DNA of 64,000 nt from Lolium rigidum (taxonomy: Eukaryota; Streptophyta; Magnoliopsida; Poales; Poaceae): positions 68,085,754 to 68,149,753 of the forward strand of contig NC_061508.1 in the NCBI RefSeq assembly GCF_022539505.1, in the 5' to 3' direction. Both the position numbers and the translations under genes were made by a program. Positions 20,901-29,566 of the stretch are shown here, in pieces (positions within the stretch are counted from its first letter, which is position 1; each line of letters opens with the position of its first letter). The notes below the pieces were generated by a model. That model saw nothing but the letters and a program-made list of their open reading frames with translations. It did not search any database and was not told the DNA's origin.

Positions 20901-23473
20901 CCCATCCACTTTGGCAAGTAGGAGTGGGCAATGGTCGGACAAGGCCGAGGAAAGGGCATGGAGGATGTGGGTGTCGAAGGAGATGTCCCAATCTTCGTTG
21001 CAGAAGAAGCCATCTAGTTTGCTCATTGTAGGGTCTTGTTGCTCATTGCTCCACGTGTACTTTCGGTTTTGCAAGTGGATTTCTTTGAGGCCACAAGTGT
21101 TCAGAGCATCTCGAAAGCGGTTAATACGGCTTCGGTTACTATTGTCCCGGTTCTTATCTCTAGCTCTATAGACTTGGTTGAAATCCCCGGTGACAAGCCA
21201 TCTCGTATCAACAGGGGGCTTCGCCGCGACAATCTCGTTGAAGAAGTCATCTTTGAGGTTATCACGGGTAGGGCCGTAGACCGTGGTAATCTTGAAAAGG
21301 AGCTGTGATTCGATGATGGTGACAGTGGCCGACAGGGAGTAAGTCTGGATCTCAATGTTTGTGACTTGGACAGCGTTTTCATTCCAAAGTAGCAGAATCC
21401 CTCCTCTAGTGCCATGAGCAGGGCGTTGAGCAAAGCCCCGGAGCCTGTTTCCGCCCAGCTTGGCAGCCAGAAATTGATCAACAGCCTCAAGTTTGGTCTC
21501 TTGCAGGCACACCAAGTCACAGGAAGTGGACGCGACGAGTTCAGAAACAACATCACAGCGGTCCGGGTCATTAAGCCCTCTAACATTCCAGTCTAAAAAG
21601 TTGATATTTGGTTTTACATCATCCATCAGCAACTAGGGGAGACATCAGGTTGTACAGCAAACACGTTGCCGTAGGTCTTGCCAGGACCAACAAGAGCAGC
21701 TCTAAGAAGCTACAAACAGGCATAAACAGAAGCCTACAAGTTGTCCCTAACATGAGCAACTGGGGTACATCAGCTAAGGCAACGGAAAGGAGCATCATGC
21801 TCCAGCATCCACCTCCACCTGAGGCTGGAAATCAGGGCCTCCCTGCCCGCCATGGTCCACCAAGGCCTGCTCCACTGCCGGTGGCGAAGTCACAGTCCAT
21901 CCGGAACAAAGCACGCAAGGCCGAGATCGTGATGTCTGGGAGCGTGCCCTTGAACATCTCCACGAACTTCGCGATGGCCGCTTCAGTCACCTCCTCACCT
22001 TCGTTGACAATGCCCAGCCTGTGGCAAAGCACCTTTTCAGCCAGCCTAGCAATAGGCATACGTCCTCTCTTCTTCTTCAGACGCGGGCTGGCCCGGTTCA
22101 CTGGGAAGCCAGCGAACCCGGACACTCCAGCAAGGGTCTTGCGCCTTGCCGTCGGAGGACGAGGCGGGGTGGACGCCGGTGCATCAAGCAGCGCCGGCAC
22201 AAGCGGAACAAACAGCGGGGTGGCGGCCTGCTCCGAAGCATCATCTTCCGCTTCACCTTGGTCGTGCATGGGTGTATCAGCCTCCGACGAGGCACTTTGG
22301 GTGCCCAGGGGAGGGGTCCTTTCCACCGGCGTGGCCGAGGCAGGCGTGGGTGGTGCTCCAGCAGTGGCATGCACAGGGGTAGCGCTGGCAGGTGGTGAAG
22401 TCGAGCCGGCCAAGTCTACAGACAACATCCCAGGCTCTCCAGCAGCCTGAGGGCGGACCTGCGCCGAGAAACATGGGCTTGCGCGGCGCAGCCAAGTCAC
22501 CGGCGAAGCCCGTTGAGTGACGATGATGGTGCAGGAGTTGGGGCGCGGCGCGGGAGGTAGGGAGCGTCCCCTCTCGACGCTCCGCGCAGCGGTCCTGTGC
22601 CTCGAGGCCACCCTGTCGGGGGAGCGATTGCGGGTGCGTGAGCCCGAGGCGGGGAGAACGGTTCCATCCTTGAAGCGCTGGGTCTTGGACGTGTCGATGC
22701 GTCTGGCATCAGGGGTGCTCAGCTCCATGCCGCGGCGGCGGCCATCACGATCCCCACGTCGACCGTCCCGGCCATCATCTCTGTGGTAGCTTCCACGGTC
22801 GCGATCATCTTTGCGGCCCTGTACCGCACGCGAGCGGCTGCAGAAGAGCCTGTCACGCCAAGATTGGCGCGAAGAGTCCCTTCCCCGGCCACGGTCATCA
22901 TCATCTCGCCGCCTATCTCTGTCACCGTCGCGGCGGTCTCTGTCGTCATCTCGGAAGCTGCGGCTGGGGGTTTTTGCCCTGTCCCGGACTTGCTGCTCGC
23001 CGTCGATGACACCCAGCACCCAGTCGAAAGTGTTGGTGACGACCTGGCGAGGTGGCCGGCCCTCCCTGTCCGGGGTGTAATCCTCATGCAGGTCCAGGTG
23101 GATGATGGCCCGGCGGATTAGTCCCCGGCGGCCAACCGTGGAGGAGGAGGAGGCACCACTGTTGCCTCCATCAGGCTTGGGGACAACAGTAACATACTGC
23201 ACCTTGGGAATCTTGTTTGGGTCAGCAGACCAAGCCCACAGCTTCAGCGCCGTAGCATCTTCCTTCATCAGCGTGGCGATGTCGAAGTAGTGGAACACCG
23301 TCTTTGGTCCAAGGATCTGCGCCGCGATGTCGTCCGTCCAGTCGTTCAGCTGCACGCCTTCGATGCAGAGATGCACATGGTGGTAGAAGTCGATGACGTC
23401 GGCGTGGGCGTTGAGGCGCCAGGGGCTGGAGTGGATGTCGAGCTCCCCGTGGGTGAAGCGGCCCGGCTGCTTG
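17951..23473 (-). mobile_element. LINE-2: 5'-truncated non-LTR retrotransposon with intact ORF2
   Basis: About 5.5 kb, minus strand, inserted in an LRR-coding exon of the RLP gene. The 3' end after ORF2 has the usual grass-LINE tail text (ATGGCAAATCTTTTGCC) but finishes CAAA followed by ten T's on the element strand instead of a poly(A) run. The 5' border falls inside ORF1 at about 23473. I find no clear target duplication, and roughly one LRR of host sequence appears to be missing, so the insertion may have deleted target DNA. Confidence 0.85.
18069..21632 (-). CDS. LINE-2 ORF2: endonuclease/reverse transcriptase, intact (1187 codons)
   Basis: An uninterrupted frame from ATG at 21632 to the stop at 18069. 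The N-terminal AP-endonuclease shows LDWNVRGLN, DLVCLQETK, VTGDFNQVY and ALSDHCPLLL. The central RT has SHKAPGPDGFTGAFF, DFRPISLIHA, FKLDIKKAFDSVRW, GLRQGDPLSPLLF and the catalytic box LYADDAAIFM. A C-terminal zf-RVT-type region has FTWLVLQNRVWTADRL and CGNCKLCNQVQESAAHLL. The length is normal for grass L1-clade ORF2 and all key motifs are present. It could make active enzyme if transcribed, although this copy lacks the start of ORF1 and its promoter. Confidence 0.93.
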   Translation of the reverse strand: MLMDDVKPNINFLDWNVRGLNDPDRCDVVSELVASTSCDLVCLQETKLEAVDQFLAAKLGGNRLRGFAQRPAHGTRGGILLLWNENAVQVTNIEIQTYSLSATVTIIESQLLFKITTVYGPTRDNLKDDFFNEIVAAKPPVDTRWLVTGDFNQVYRARDKNRDNSNRSRINRFRDALNTCGLKEIHLQNRKYTWSNEQQDPTMSKLDGFFCNEDWDISFDTHILHALSSALSDHCPLLLAKVDGPRRPKSFRFENFWIKMPGFKETVQDAWNAPNTHFEPCQRLFHKLSNTSLRLRKWSKSLFSKAKVEFHMAYEIILRLDIAQESRALSPQERDLRARLKRRILGLAVLERSRKHQSSRVRCLKEGDANTRYFHLRINGRRRKNIIHRLKNGNGWVTEHNQKKAIIHEHFKNVTKKAPPRTRDFNWANVPIPTCDLSDLGDPFTEDEVKEAIHGTNSHKAPGPDGFTGAFFKTCWDIIKHDLLAVINDFSNLRTNNLHWLNSANIVLIPKKEGAEEITDFRPISLIHAIAKMMATRLAPHMNDLVSNAQSAFIKKRSIHDNFLYVRNLARRLHKSKTPTILFKLDIKKAFDSVRWDYLMNLLEHLGFPTTFRDWVSALLASGSSRVLLNGLAGDPIKHGRGLRQGDPLSPLLFVLSIDPLHYILRKATQQGHLHLLRGRTPTFRTSLYADDAAIFMAPFKEDINFLASILDRFGEVTGLVTNCAKSQVAPIQCGGIDLHDVLQPFPAALTTFPMRYLGLPLSLTRLKRVHLQYLEDKVAGKLVPWLGKHASMAGRNILVKAVLTSVVIYFITVLELPMEVLLKIDTIRRAYLWAACDKVSGGKCKVNWDLVCKPKNKGGLGILNIHKFASALRLRWLWLEWTDSSKPWRGLGNPCNASDRELFAAATKVTIGNGDKALFWASSWLDGRRPKDIAPLIYNISKNKSSTVRKALQDNFWTSQINLKNGLTIEHITQFANLWEKLANIHTNDDEHDTITWKLTTHGCYSSSPAYNMQFEGLTNSTMPAMVWKPWATPKCKIFTWLVLQNRVWTADRLQRRGWQNCGNCKLCNQVQESAAHLLFTCRFTKRVWVNIKDWLGLVDVHPERWHEAPNVHEWWRCFVQKNWQSKKAMASLAMLVSWEIWKERNARVFRNHHSTVDMVTTRIKTEATLWGYAGAKALGNVMPRE

Positions 23474-23838
23474 GTCAAATTAAGCAGGGTAATATTTGAG
23501 GTTTCATATTCTTGAGGGCAATTGGGCAATGTACCGCTTAGCTGGTTTTTTGACAGATCCAGAAACATCAACTGTTGCAACTGAAGCGAGGAGCAGGGAA
23601 TAGTTCCAGAAAAGGAATTGCTGAAGAGGATGACAACTTGTAGCATTGATTTTCGAGTCTGTGATGGAAGTGTGCCTGATAGATTATTTCTAGAGAGGTC
23701 CAAAGATGTTAAGCTGGGTGCAAAGGTTGGAATCGGACCAACAAGCTGGTTAGAACTGATGTCCAAAACTTCCAGCTGGCCAGCTGACGGGAAATGCTGC
23801 TCAGTGATTGTACCGTATAAGTTGTTAGAACTAGCCAT
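21832..23838 (-). CDS. Chimeric frame: RLP LRRs fused to LINE-2 ORF1 (668 codons)
   Basis: From an LRR-internal ATG at 23838 the first about 120 codons are RLP LRRs (LEVLDISSNQLVGPIPTF, LTSLDLSRNNLSGTLP, LMFLDLSKNQLSGTLPNC). At about 23473 the frame passes without a stop into LINE ORF1 (PGRFTHGELDIHSSPWRLNA, then IEGVQLNDWTDDIAAQILG), a DUF4283-like region. An Arg/Asp-rich repeat tract (RDRRDGDRDRRRDDDDRGR) and a Pro/Ala-rich C-terminus follow. ORF1 lacks its N-terminus. ORF2 starts 200 bp downstream. Expression is not shown; a frameshift near 23842 separates it from the upstream RLP frame. Confidence 0.8.
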   Translation of the reverse strand: MASSNNLYGTITEQHFPSAGQLEVLDISSNQLVGPIPTFAPSLTSLDLSRNNLSGTLPSQTRKSMLQVVILFSNSFSGTIPCSSLQLQQLMFLDLSKNQLSGTLPNCPQEYETSNITLLNLTKQPGRFTHGELDIHSSPWRLNAHADVIDFYHHVHLCIEGVQLNDWTDDIAAQILGPKTVFHYFDIATLMKEDATALKLWAWSADPNKIPKVQYVTVVPKPDGGNSGASSSSTVGRRGLIRRAIIHLDLHEDYTPDREGRPPRQVVTNTFDWVLGVIDGEQQVRDRAKTPSRSFRDDDRDRRDGDRDRRRDDDDRGRGRDSSRQSWRDRLFCSRSRAVQGRKDDRDRGSYHRDDGRDGRRGDRDGRRRGMELSTPDARRIDTSKTQRFKDGTVLPASGSRTRNRSPDRVASRHRTAARSVERGRSLPPAPRPNSCTIIVTQRASPVTWLRRASPCFSAQVRPQAAGEPGMLSVDLAGSTSPPASATPVHATAGAPPTPASATPVERTPPLGTQSASSEADTPMHDQGEAEDDASEQAATPLFVPLVPALLDAPASTPPRPPTARRKTLAGVSGFAGFPVNRASPRLKKKRGRMPIARLAEKVLCHRLGIVNEGEEVTEAAIAKFVEMFKGTLPDITISALRALFRMDCDFATGSGAGLGGPWRAGRP

Positions 23839-24270
23839 AAGCCTCTTAACTTTGTGAGTTCCTGTATACGCACTGGTATCTCTCCGGAAAGCTTATTGTT
23901 TCTGAGCATAACCCATGTCAAGCTGCTAAATTTCCCTAGACGACTTGGTAAGGACCCTGTCAAATTATTGTTGTCCAAAGACACCATCTCCAATTTGTCT
24001 GATGGCAACCGATCCAATAGCTCAGCTACGTCCGTGCTGATGAAGTTCTCTGTTAAACTGAGCACGTGTAGGTTCTTGAGTTTCTTGAAGGTCAACGGAA
24101 ATGAGTCAGTGCCAGTGATGTGGTTTCCATCAAGATACAAGTCTTCAAGGGAGGTGAAGTTCCCCACTGCGTCCGGGATAGAACCATGGAAACCGCAGTG
24201 CATCATCGATAGCCCTTGGAGGCTAGGGAGAGGCAGATCCCAAACAAAATTGATGGCCAATGGATTGGTT
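23474..24270 (-). pseudogene. RLP piece B: central LRRs
   Basis: The minus-strand LRRs run from NFVWDLPLPSLQGLSMMHCG through FTSLEDLYLDGNHITG, LKNLHVLSLTENFIS, LEMVSLDNNNLTGSLPSRL and LTWVMLRNNKLSGEIPVRI to LSGTLPNCPQEY and NITLLNL. A 1-bp frameshift lies near 23842. The right end (24260-24270) is the target duplication ATGGATTGGTT shared with piece C, created by LINE-3. The left end is the LINE-2 5' border. Confidence 0.88.
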
Positions 24271-27200
24271 TTTTTAGATAAAAGGCACGAGGTGCCCGAC
24301 TTTAAATTAATAAAGCCCAACAAATTTAACAAGATTCATTACATGCTGCGGCATACAGCTTAGCCAGGCTAGTACGAATAACAAGGAAACTGGGGTCGGC
24401 CTCCCCTAACAGACCGAAAGCCAGCGAACGTAGACAGATCAACGTCCTCCCCCTGGAATGACGAAGACAAGGAGCAGCCTCAGGAGTCGTCCGGCAGATG
24501 AAGAGCGTGCACCCGTCTGAGCTCGGAAATCAGCCACCTAAGCCAGGGACGGTCCAGAGGTTTCGCCAGGATGAGCCACTGCTGGGGTTTTCTTCTGGGC
24601 GCGCGCCATTGCCCTCTGCAGCACCGGCTCAGCGGAAGCCGCTGCCCCGCGCCTGCTTTTGCGCGACGGTCCGCCGGACTTGGACTTGGTACGAGGCGCC
24701 CTTGCCACCTGCGCAGCCAGCTCGCCGATGACCGCCCCATCCATGGGGATGGAGCCCCTCGTCTCCACGCTCTCCCGCTGCTCCCCGTCCTCAAAGATCA
24801 GCTGCGTCGCCACCTCCTTTCCTTCAATGTTGTGTGCCAACGATGGACGATCCTTGTTGCTCTTGCTGCGACGCTCCTTCTCCCTCATCAGGTTCGGATT
24901 TGTTTCCCAAGTGGGGCTCAAGCCCACCTCCGCCCTTTCTTCTTGAGACAAAAACCACGCCTTTCCTTCTGTGTGGCCATCCAGGCCCGGCGTCACGAGG
25001 CACTCAGGAGTAGCCGAGTCGGTCAGCAGCGACGGGGACAAGGGCGGCTGTTCCCCCTCCGCGTGCACTGCAACATCTTGCGACGAGGCCGAGCCCTCCG
25101 CCGGAGTGAGCAAAGTCTTCAGAATGGGGAAGATGTCCCCCTTCCCCAGCAGGTTTGACCCGTATTGGCTGAGGGCCGAGGGCGGGATCGTCGGGGCCAC
25201 CTTGTCCTGAGGTTCCGCAGCTGGGCCGCAGTCAACTGACTTATGCTTGGGGGCCCCGTCTTTCCCTGGGCGAGGTGCCTCAGAGACCTTGTCCTTTCTT
25301 AAGTGCTTGCCACGCCTGCCGTCCCAGCCTTCTCCCTCAGATTCATCACCATCTTCTTCCTTGTCGTCGATCGCCGGATGTGGTGGAGGTGGAGGAGCGG
25401 ATGGTCCCGCACCAGCAGCCCCTTCCACCTGCACTCTGACCTTGAAACCTTGGGAATTGACGAACATCAGCAAATGGGGGGGAAGCATAGCGGGGTTCCT
25501 GCAGCCCACGAGCAAACGAACCGGAGCAGAGGGCGATTCCAGGGAGTGGTCGTCCACCCCAATTGGGCGACCCAGCTCTCTAGCCGCCAACAGGATGCGC
25601 ACCGGGTGTCTGTATGGAGGTGGCACGTCAAACAACTTCACCCAGATTTCGTCAAGGCGCTCCGCCGCCGCCGGGTCCCCCACCTCTGCCCGCACAACCG
25701 CACGGATGTTGCAGTTCGGCAAATTGAGACCACCGCGAATCGCCATGCGTAGACTCTCCTTGGAGGGGAAGGAAGTGACAAACTCCCCAGCGTTAAGCTC
25801 CTGCACGTTCCAGCACCACTCCTCGTTCACCAGGTCCTTAAGCTCATCCTCCAGCTGCTCCGCCGAAAGCATCCCCTGGTTCAGCGTTACCCTAGCCGCA
25901 TTGGGAGCGGGAGGGAGAAGTTCCTCCACTGGGACCTCCAGGCAAACAAACCCCGCCCCAGGGTTCCTGTAGCCCGCCCAGAAAGGCTCTGCCGCCCTGC
26001 TCAGCGCAGCACACATCGCTGAGAGGTGGCCGGTCTTGTTGCACTTGATGCAAAACGCTTCATCCTTGCATTCCGCCTGCACGTGACCTAGCTTCCCACA
26101 GTTGTAGCAGGTAATGTGCTTCGCATCTCCTCCACCAGCGTCAGATCCCCTTGACGCAGAACCTTGGCGCGCCGCGCGCTCCGGCCTCCCTTCCCCCCGA
26201 CCCGCATCGCGCCCTCGCGGAAACTGGGTCGGTGGGTGTCGCTGCTCCCTGCCACGCCATTCCCTTGCGCGGAGCTCTTCATCACGTCGCTGGAACTCAC
26301 GGTCCCGCTCCTTCTGCTGTCGGCGTTGCTCCTCCTGCTCCCTATCCAGCTTCTGGCGGAGATCTTGGTCGCGGCGCCAACCCTCGCCCCCTTCTCCGAG
26401 CTCATCAAAGCGGCGCTTCCCCCTGCGGTCGCGATCCATGCGGCGGCGGCGCTCGAACGGACCTCGGTGCGGTGGGACAGGGAGAGAGGAGAGACCTCTG
26501 CGCTGTAGATCTCGAGAGGCGGCTGGAAACCCTAGAGACTGATTTAGGGTTCCAACCGGGCGCCAGCGCCACTTAAGAACCTGCGAGCCAGGGGCAGAAC
26601 CGTCCGAGCTCGCTCCCGAACGTCCCCCACGCATCTGAACCGCACAAGATTGCCCCTGGGGTACGTGGCAACCATCGGAGGTCATTGCGAACCGATTGGG
26701 CTGCGAGGCAGTCCCTGCCCCGAGGAAAGGCCCAGAAGCCAGCCCACCCAGCCCAGGGAGGGATGGGCCACGGCCCACCAACGACGAGGCAGACGCGCGT
26801 CTCTGGGAGAACCCTAGCCCCAGGTCCTGCCCCGCCTCCGCCGCCGCCGTCGCCGGCGACCCAACACGCTCCGGCCGCCAGGAGATGAGGATCTCCCCGA
26901 CCCTGCAAGCAGTGGGCGCCTCGGCGACCCTACCGGAGAGCCCACGCCGCCCAGACGACGCCACCGCACCCTCCTCCCGGGTAGGCAGTGGCGGAAAAGC
27001 CACCGTCGACGTCAGATCTGGCGCCGTCCCTGGCACACGCAGCGGTGAGGGCCGCCGCTCCTCTCCGTCGAAGGGCTCCGCGACGCCGTCCGACCGCCCA
27101 TCCAGCCGTGGCTCGGCCCCCGCCGAAGTCGCGACGTGCGCAGCGGCAACAGAACCCTCCTCTTCCGAGCCCGACACCTCATCGCAGAGAACCGCGAAGG

Positions 27201-27412
27201 GGTTCTCCCCACCGAGACCCCCCACGAGCTGCGCGCGGAGACGCCAGCGAGTCCCTTGCCGACGTGCAGAGCGGGCCCTCCGCTCCTTCCGCACACCCTC
27301 CGCGCCGCCGCGGAGCCCGTCCCCGCCGGCGCGGGTCTTGGTCGCCTCGCCTGGCGAGCGTCGCGCAGTCAGACACATTCTTCGCTCCAGTTCCCTTTGA
27401 TATAGTTGACTC
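24271..27412 (-). mobile_element. LINE-3: LINE-like insertion with ORF1 only
   Basis: About 3.1 kb between two copies of ATGGATTGGTT (24260-24270 and 27413-27423), an 11-bp target duplication inside the RLP gene. On the minus strand it ends with a short poly(A) (seven A's) after a GC-rich 5' leader (27412-26440), an ORF1 and about 260 bp of 3' sequence. No endonuclease or RT is present. Its movement would need ORF2 protein supplied by another LINE. Confidence 0.82.
24538..26439 (-). CDS. LINE-3 ORF1: zinc-knuckle RNA-binding protein
   Basis: I place the start at the ATG at 26439 (MDRDRRGKRRFDELGEGG). The same frame is open further upstream through the leader and into RLP sequence to 27441, but that part is GC-rich low-complexity sequence. 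The N-terminus is a charged Arg/Glu/Gln-rich coiled-coil-like region (about 90 residues). Then come two zinc knuckles, CYNCGKLGHVQAEC and CIKCNKTGHLSAMC (about 26105-26020), a DUF4283-like domain (about 25850-25440), an acidic Asp/Glu/Gly tract and a Lys/Arg-rich end. The frame is intact to its stop. By family it should bind the element RNA. Confidence 0.75.
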   Translation of the reverse strand: MDRDRRGKRRFDELGEGGEGWRRDQDLRQKLDREQEEQRRQQKERDREFQRRDEELRAREWRGREQRHPPTQFPRGRDAGRGEGRPERAARQGSASRGSDAGGGDAKHITCYNCGKLGHVQAECKDEAFCIKCNKTGHLSAMCAALSRAAEPFWAGYRNPGAGFVCLEVPVEELLPPAPNAARVTLNQGMLSAEQLEDELKDLVNEEWCWNVQELNAGEFVTSFPSKESLRMAIRGGLNLPNCNIRAVVRAEVGDPAAAERLDEIWVKLFDVPPPYRHPVRILLAARELGRPIGVDDHSLESPSAPVRLLVGCRNPAMLPPHLLMFVNSQGFKVRVQVEGAAGAGPSAPPPPPHPAIDDKEEDGDESEGEGWDGRRGKHLRKDKVSEAPRPGKDGAPKHKSVDCGPAAEPQDKVAPTIPPSALSQYGSNLLGKGDIFPILKTLLTPAEGSASSQDVAVHAEGEQPPLSPSLLTDSATPECLVTPGLDGHTEGKAWFLSQEERAEVGLSPTWETNPNLMREKERRSKSNKDRPSLAHNIEGKEVATQLIFEDGEQRESVETRGSIPMDGAVIGELAAQVARAPRTKSKSGGPSRKSRRGAAASAEPVLQRAMARAQKKTPAVAHPGETSGPSLA

Positions 27413-27533
27413 ATGGATTGGTTGAAGGAGTTCCAACTCATGATGATGAATTCCAGCGATGTTAGATTGGAATGTACAGGGGGGGAGACATCGTGTTTCG
27501 TAGCCAGAAAAGCTTAGATAAAGGTGTTTTGGA
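27413..27533 (-). pseudogene. RLP piece C: short LRR fragment
   Basis: On the minus strand KHLYLSFSGYETRCLPP is followed, after a frameshift in a run of seven G's (27479-27485), by VHSNLTSLEFIIMSWNSFNQ. This is the part of an LRR-RLP just before the NWFWD/NFVWD-type motif that opens piece B. It is bounded by the LINE-3 target duplication (27413-27423) and by copia A. The right edge TGGA (27530-27533) recurs at 31568-31571. Confidence 0.78.
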
Positions 27534-29386
27534 TTGGCGAGTATTCCGGCGTCGCGGCGCCGGTGTCGACGCAGTATCCGCAGTACATCCGCGACAACTA
27601 CACGGTGTGGGCGACCACGATGATGTGGGCGCTCGAGTCCAACGAAGTCTGGGAGGCTGTCGATCCCGGCGGCGACGAGTTTAAGAAGGACGCGTCGAAG
27701 TACCGCAAGGACCGACTGGCACTCACGGCCATCTGCTCGGTGATGCCGATGGACGTGAAGCAGCACCTGATCTCGAAGAAATCTGCAAAGGAGGCGTGGG
27801 AAACGATCAAGACGCTAAATCTTAGTCACGAGCGCGTCCGCGAGGCGGCCCTACAAACCTTGCAGAAGAAGTACGAGAATTTGGAGATGGGAGAAGATGA
27901 GACGGTGGACGCCTTCGCTTCGAGGGTCGCTACATTGGTCAGTGGGATTCGCGCGCTCGACGAGAAGCTCGAGGAGATCTCGATCGTAAGGCGTTTCCTT
28001 CGTGCGGCGCCGCCGCGTTACTTGTCCGTTGTTTCGGCGATCGAGCAGTGCGTTGATCTCAAGACTCTCACGGTGGATGATCTAGTTGGACCGTTCAAGG
28101 CTCATGACGAGCGGATGAAGATCACCTATGGTGATGTGGTACCGGAAGAGCATGTTATGCTTACCCGTGCCCAGTGGCAGGCGGTGGTCGCCAAAGAGAA
28201 GGGCGGTAAGGAATCGAGCAGAAGTGATAAGGAAGCTTCTCGCCCAGCGAAAAAGTACATCGCAGTGGAGGACGAGGATGATGCTCCGCCGAGGAACATA
28301 AAGAAAGTAAGATGTCATCACTGCGGCGAGCTCGGTCACTTCAAGGTTGATTGCCGGAAACCATCGAAGCCGAAGGAAAGGGCTCTTATCGCCCAGGAAG
28401 GAGATGATGGACCGATGATGCTGATGCTCGAAGTATGCGAGCAGAAGGACGAGGAGGAGCTACCTCCTCCATCACCGGCTACGGAGATTGTGATGGATCA
28501 TGGTCTACCGTGTGTGGATCACGTGGACAAGCTATGCGACGAAGGTGTCATCGAGAAGCAACGGAGTGCCCCGTACCCACGTGAAACCACGGATGAGGCA
28601 AGTGAAGCTTTGGAGCTCGTTCATGGCGATATATGCGGTCCAATTTCACCTGCAACCCCGTCCGGCAATGAGTACTTCATGCTTGTGGTGGATGATCTCA
28701 GCCAATACATGTGGATTGTGTTGCTGAAGAGTAAAGATCAAGGTCTACAAGCATTCGAGAAGATCAAGGAAGCTGGAGAGGTCAAGACGAGGGTGAAAAA
28801 GTCCCTACACATAGATCGGGGTGGTGAATTGAAGCATAAGGTGGTGGCCATGGCACGGAGCATGATGGAGAGCAAAGACTTGCCAGGAAAGTTCTGGGAT
28901 GAGGCAGTCAACACTGCTGTCTACTTGCTGAACAGGGCGCCAACTAGGAGTATGGTTGGTGGGACTCCGTACGAAGCATGGTACGGACGAAAACCCTCGG
29001 TTGATCATCTTCGCACTTTCGGGTGTGTGGCGCATGTCAAGACAGTGTCCGGCCATAAAAGAAATTTGGCGGATCGGAGTACTCCAATGATCATAACTGG
29101 CTATGAAGAAGGCTCGAAAGCGTACCGTTTGTGTAATCCCTCGACGAACAAGGTGGTTATCACATGCGACGTAGTCTTCGAGAAAGACTTATCATGGATT
29201 TGGAACTCAACGGAACCGGATGAGATCTTTACTGTTGTGTACAGTAATTTGCATGCAGATGATCAAGGAACAAAATCTCGTGATGACGTGCACACGAGTA
29301 CCGACGAAGTTTCCGGTGAAACGCACGCGGCGCAAGTCGCCACCAGGCGTACTGGTGCGTGTGCAGCTGCTTCGGGCGATGCGTAG
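27524..29386 (+). CDS. Copia A gag-integrase fusion frame (620 codons), internally deleted
   Basis: The first few codons are antisense RLP. The copia gag starts at YSGVAAPVSTQYPQ, with a UBN2-type domain containing MMWALESNEVWEAVDPGG, and a zinc knuckle CHHCGELGHFKVDC (about 28314-28355). The frame then passes straight into integrase residues ELVHGDICGPISPATPSGNE and VDDLSQYMWIVLLKS. The protease is missing. A second deletion joins HIDRGGELK to VVAMARSMMESKDLPG, removing the region with the catalytic Glu. It ends with HLRTFGCVAHVK and an acidic tail. The frame is open in spite of the deletions, so it may have been kept while the element was mobile. RT is absent. Confidence 0.8.
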   Translation: MFWIGEYSGVAAPVSTQYPQYIRDNYTVWATTMMWALESNEVWEAVDPGGDEFKKDASKYRKDRLALTAICSVMPMDVKQHLISKKSAKEAWETIKTLNLSHERVREAALQTLQKKYENLEMGEDETVDAFASRVATLVSGIRALDEKLEEISIVRRFLRAAPPRYLSVVSAIEQCVDLKTLTVDDLVGPFKAHDERMKITYGDVVPEEHVMLTRAQWQAVVAKEKGGKESSRSDKEASRPAKKYIAVEDEDDAPPRNIKKVRCHHCGELGHFKVDCRKPSKPKERALIAQEGDDGPMMLMLEVCEQKDEEELPPPSPATEIVMDHGLPCVDHVDKLCDEGVIEKQRSAPYPRETTDEASEALELVHGDICGPISPATPSGNEYFMLVVDDLSQYMWIVLLKSKDQGLQAFEKIKEAGEVKTRVKKSLHIDRGGELKHKVVAMARSMMESKDLPGKFWDEAVNTAVYLLNRAPTRSMVGGTPYEAWYGRKPSVDHLRTFGCVAHVKTVSGHKRNLADRSTPMIITGYEEGSKAYRLCNPSTNKVVITCDVVFEKDLSWIWNSTEPDEIFTVVYSNLHADDQGTKSRDDVHTSTDEVSGETHAAQVATRRTGACAAASGDA

Positions 29387-29566
29387 CAAGGAACTCCTCT
29401 AGTGGTCAACCAGGAAGTGACACCAGAAGGTCGTCTCGGCCGGAAGGAGCTAGGCGCGGAAGGCCAGCTGGAGATGCCTTGTCGGGCAGCCCAGGTGACC
29501 AAGGCCTAGAGAAAAGCCCAGCTCGGGCTAGTACTAGTTCTGCTGTGGCTGGAAGGCTCGTCCGGG

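Noticed and set aside
19953..21308. Several plus-strand open frames of 85-215 codons
   Set aside because: They lie antisense to the LINE-2 ORF2, which has all RT and endonuclease motifs; they are shadows.
22021..22400. Plus-strand frames opposite the LINE-2 ORF1 C-terminus
   Set aside because: Shadows of the Pro/Ala-rich ORF1 end.
24571..27405. Long plus-strand frames in the GC-rich LINE-3 region
   Set aside because: Antisense to ORF1 with its zinc knuckles; residues are low complexity and show no domain.
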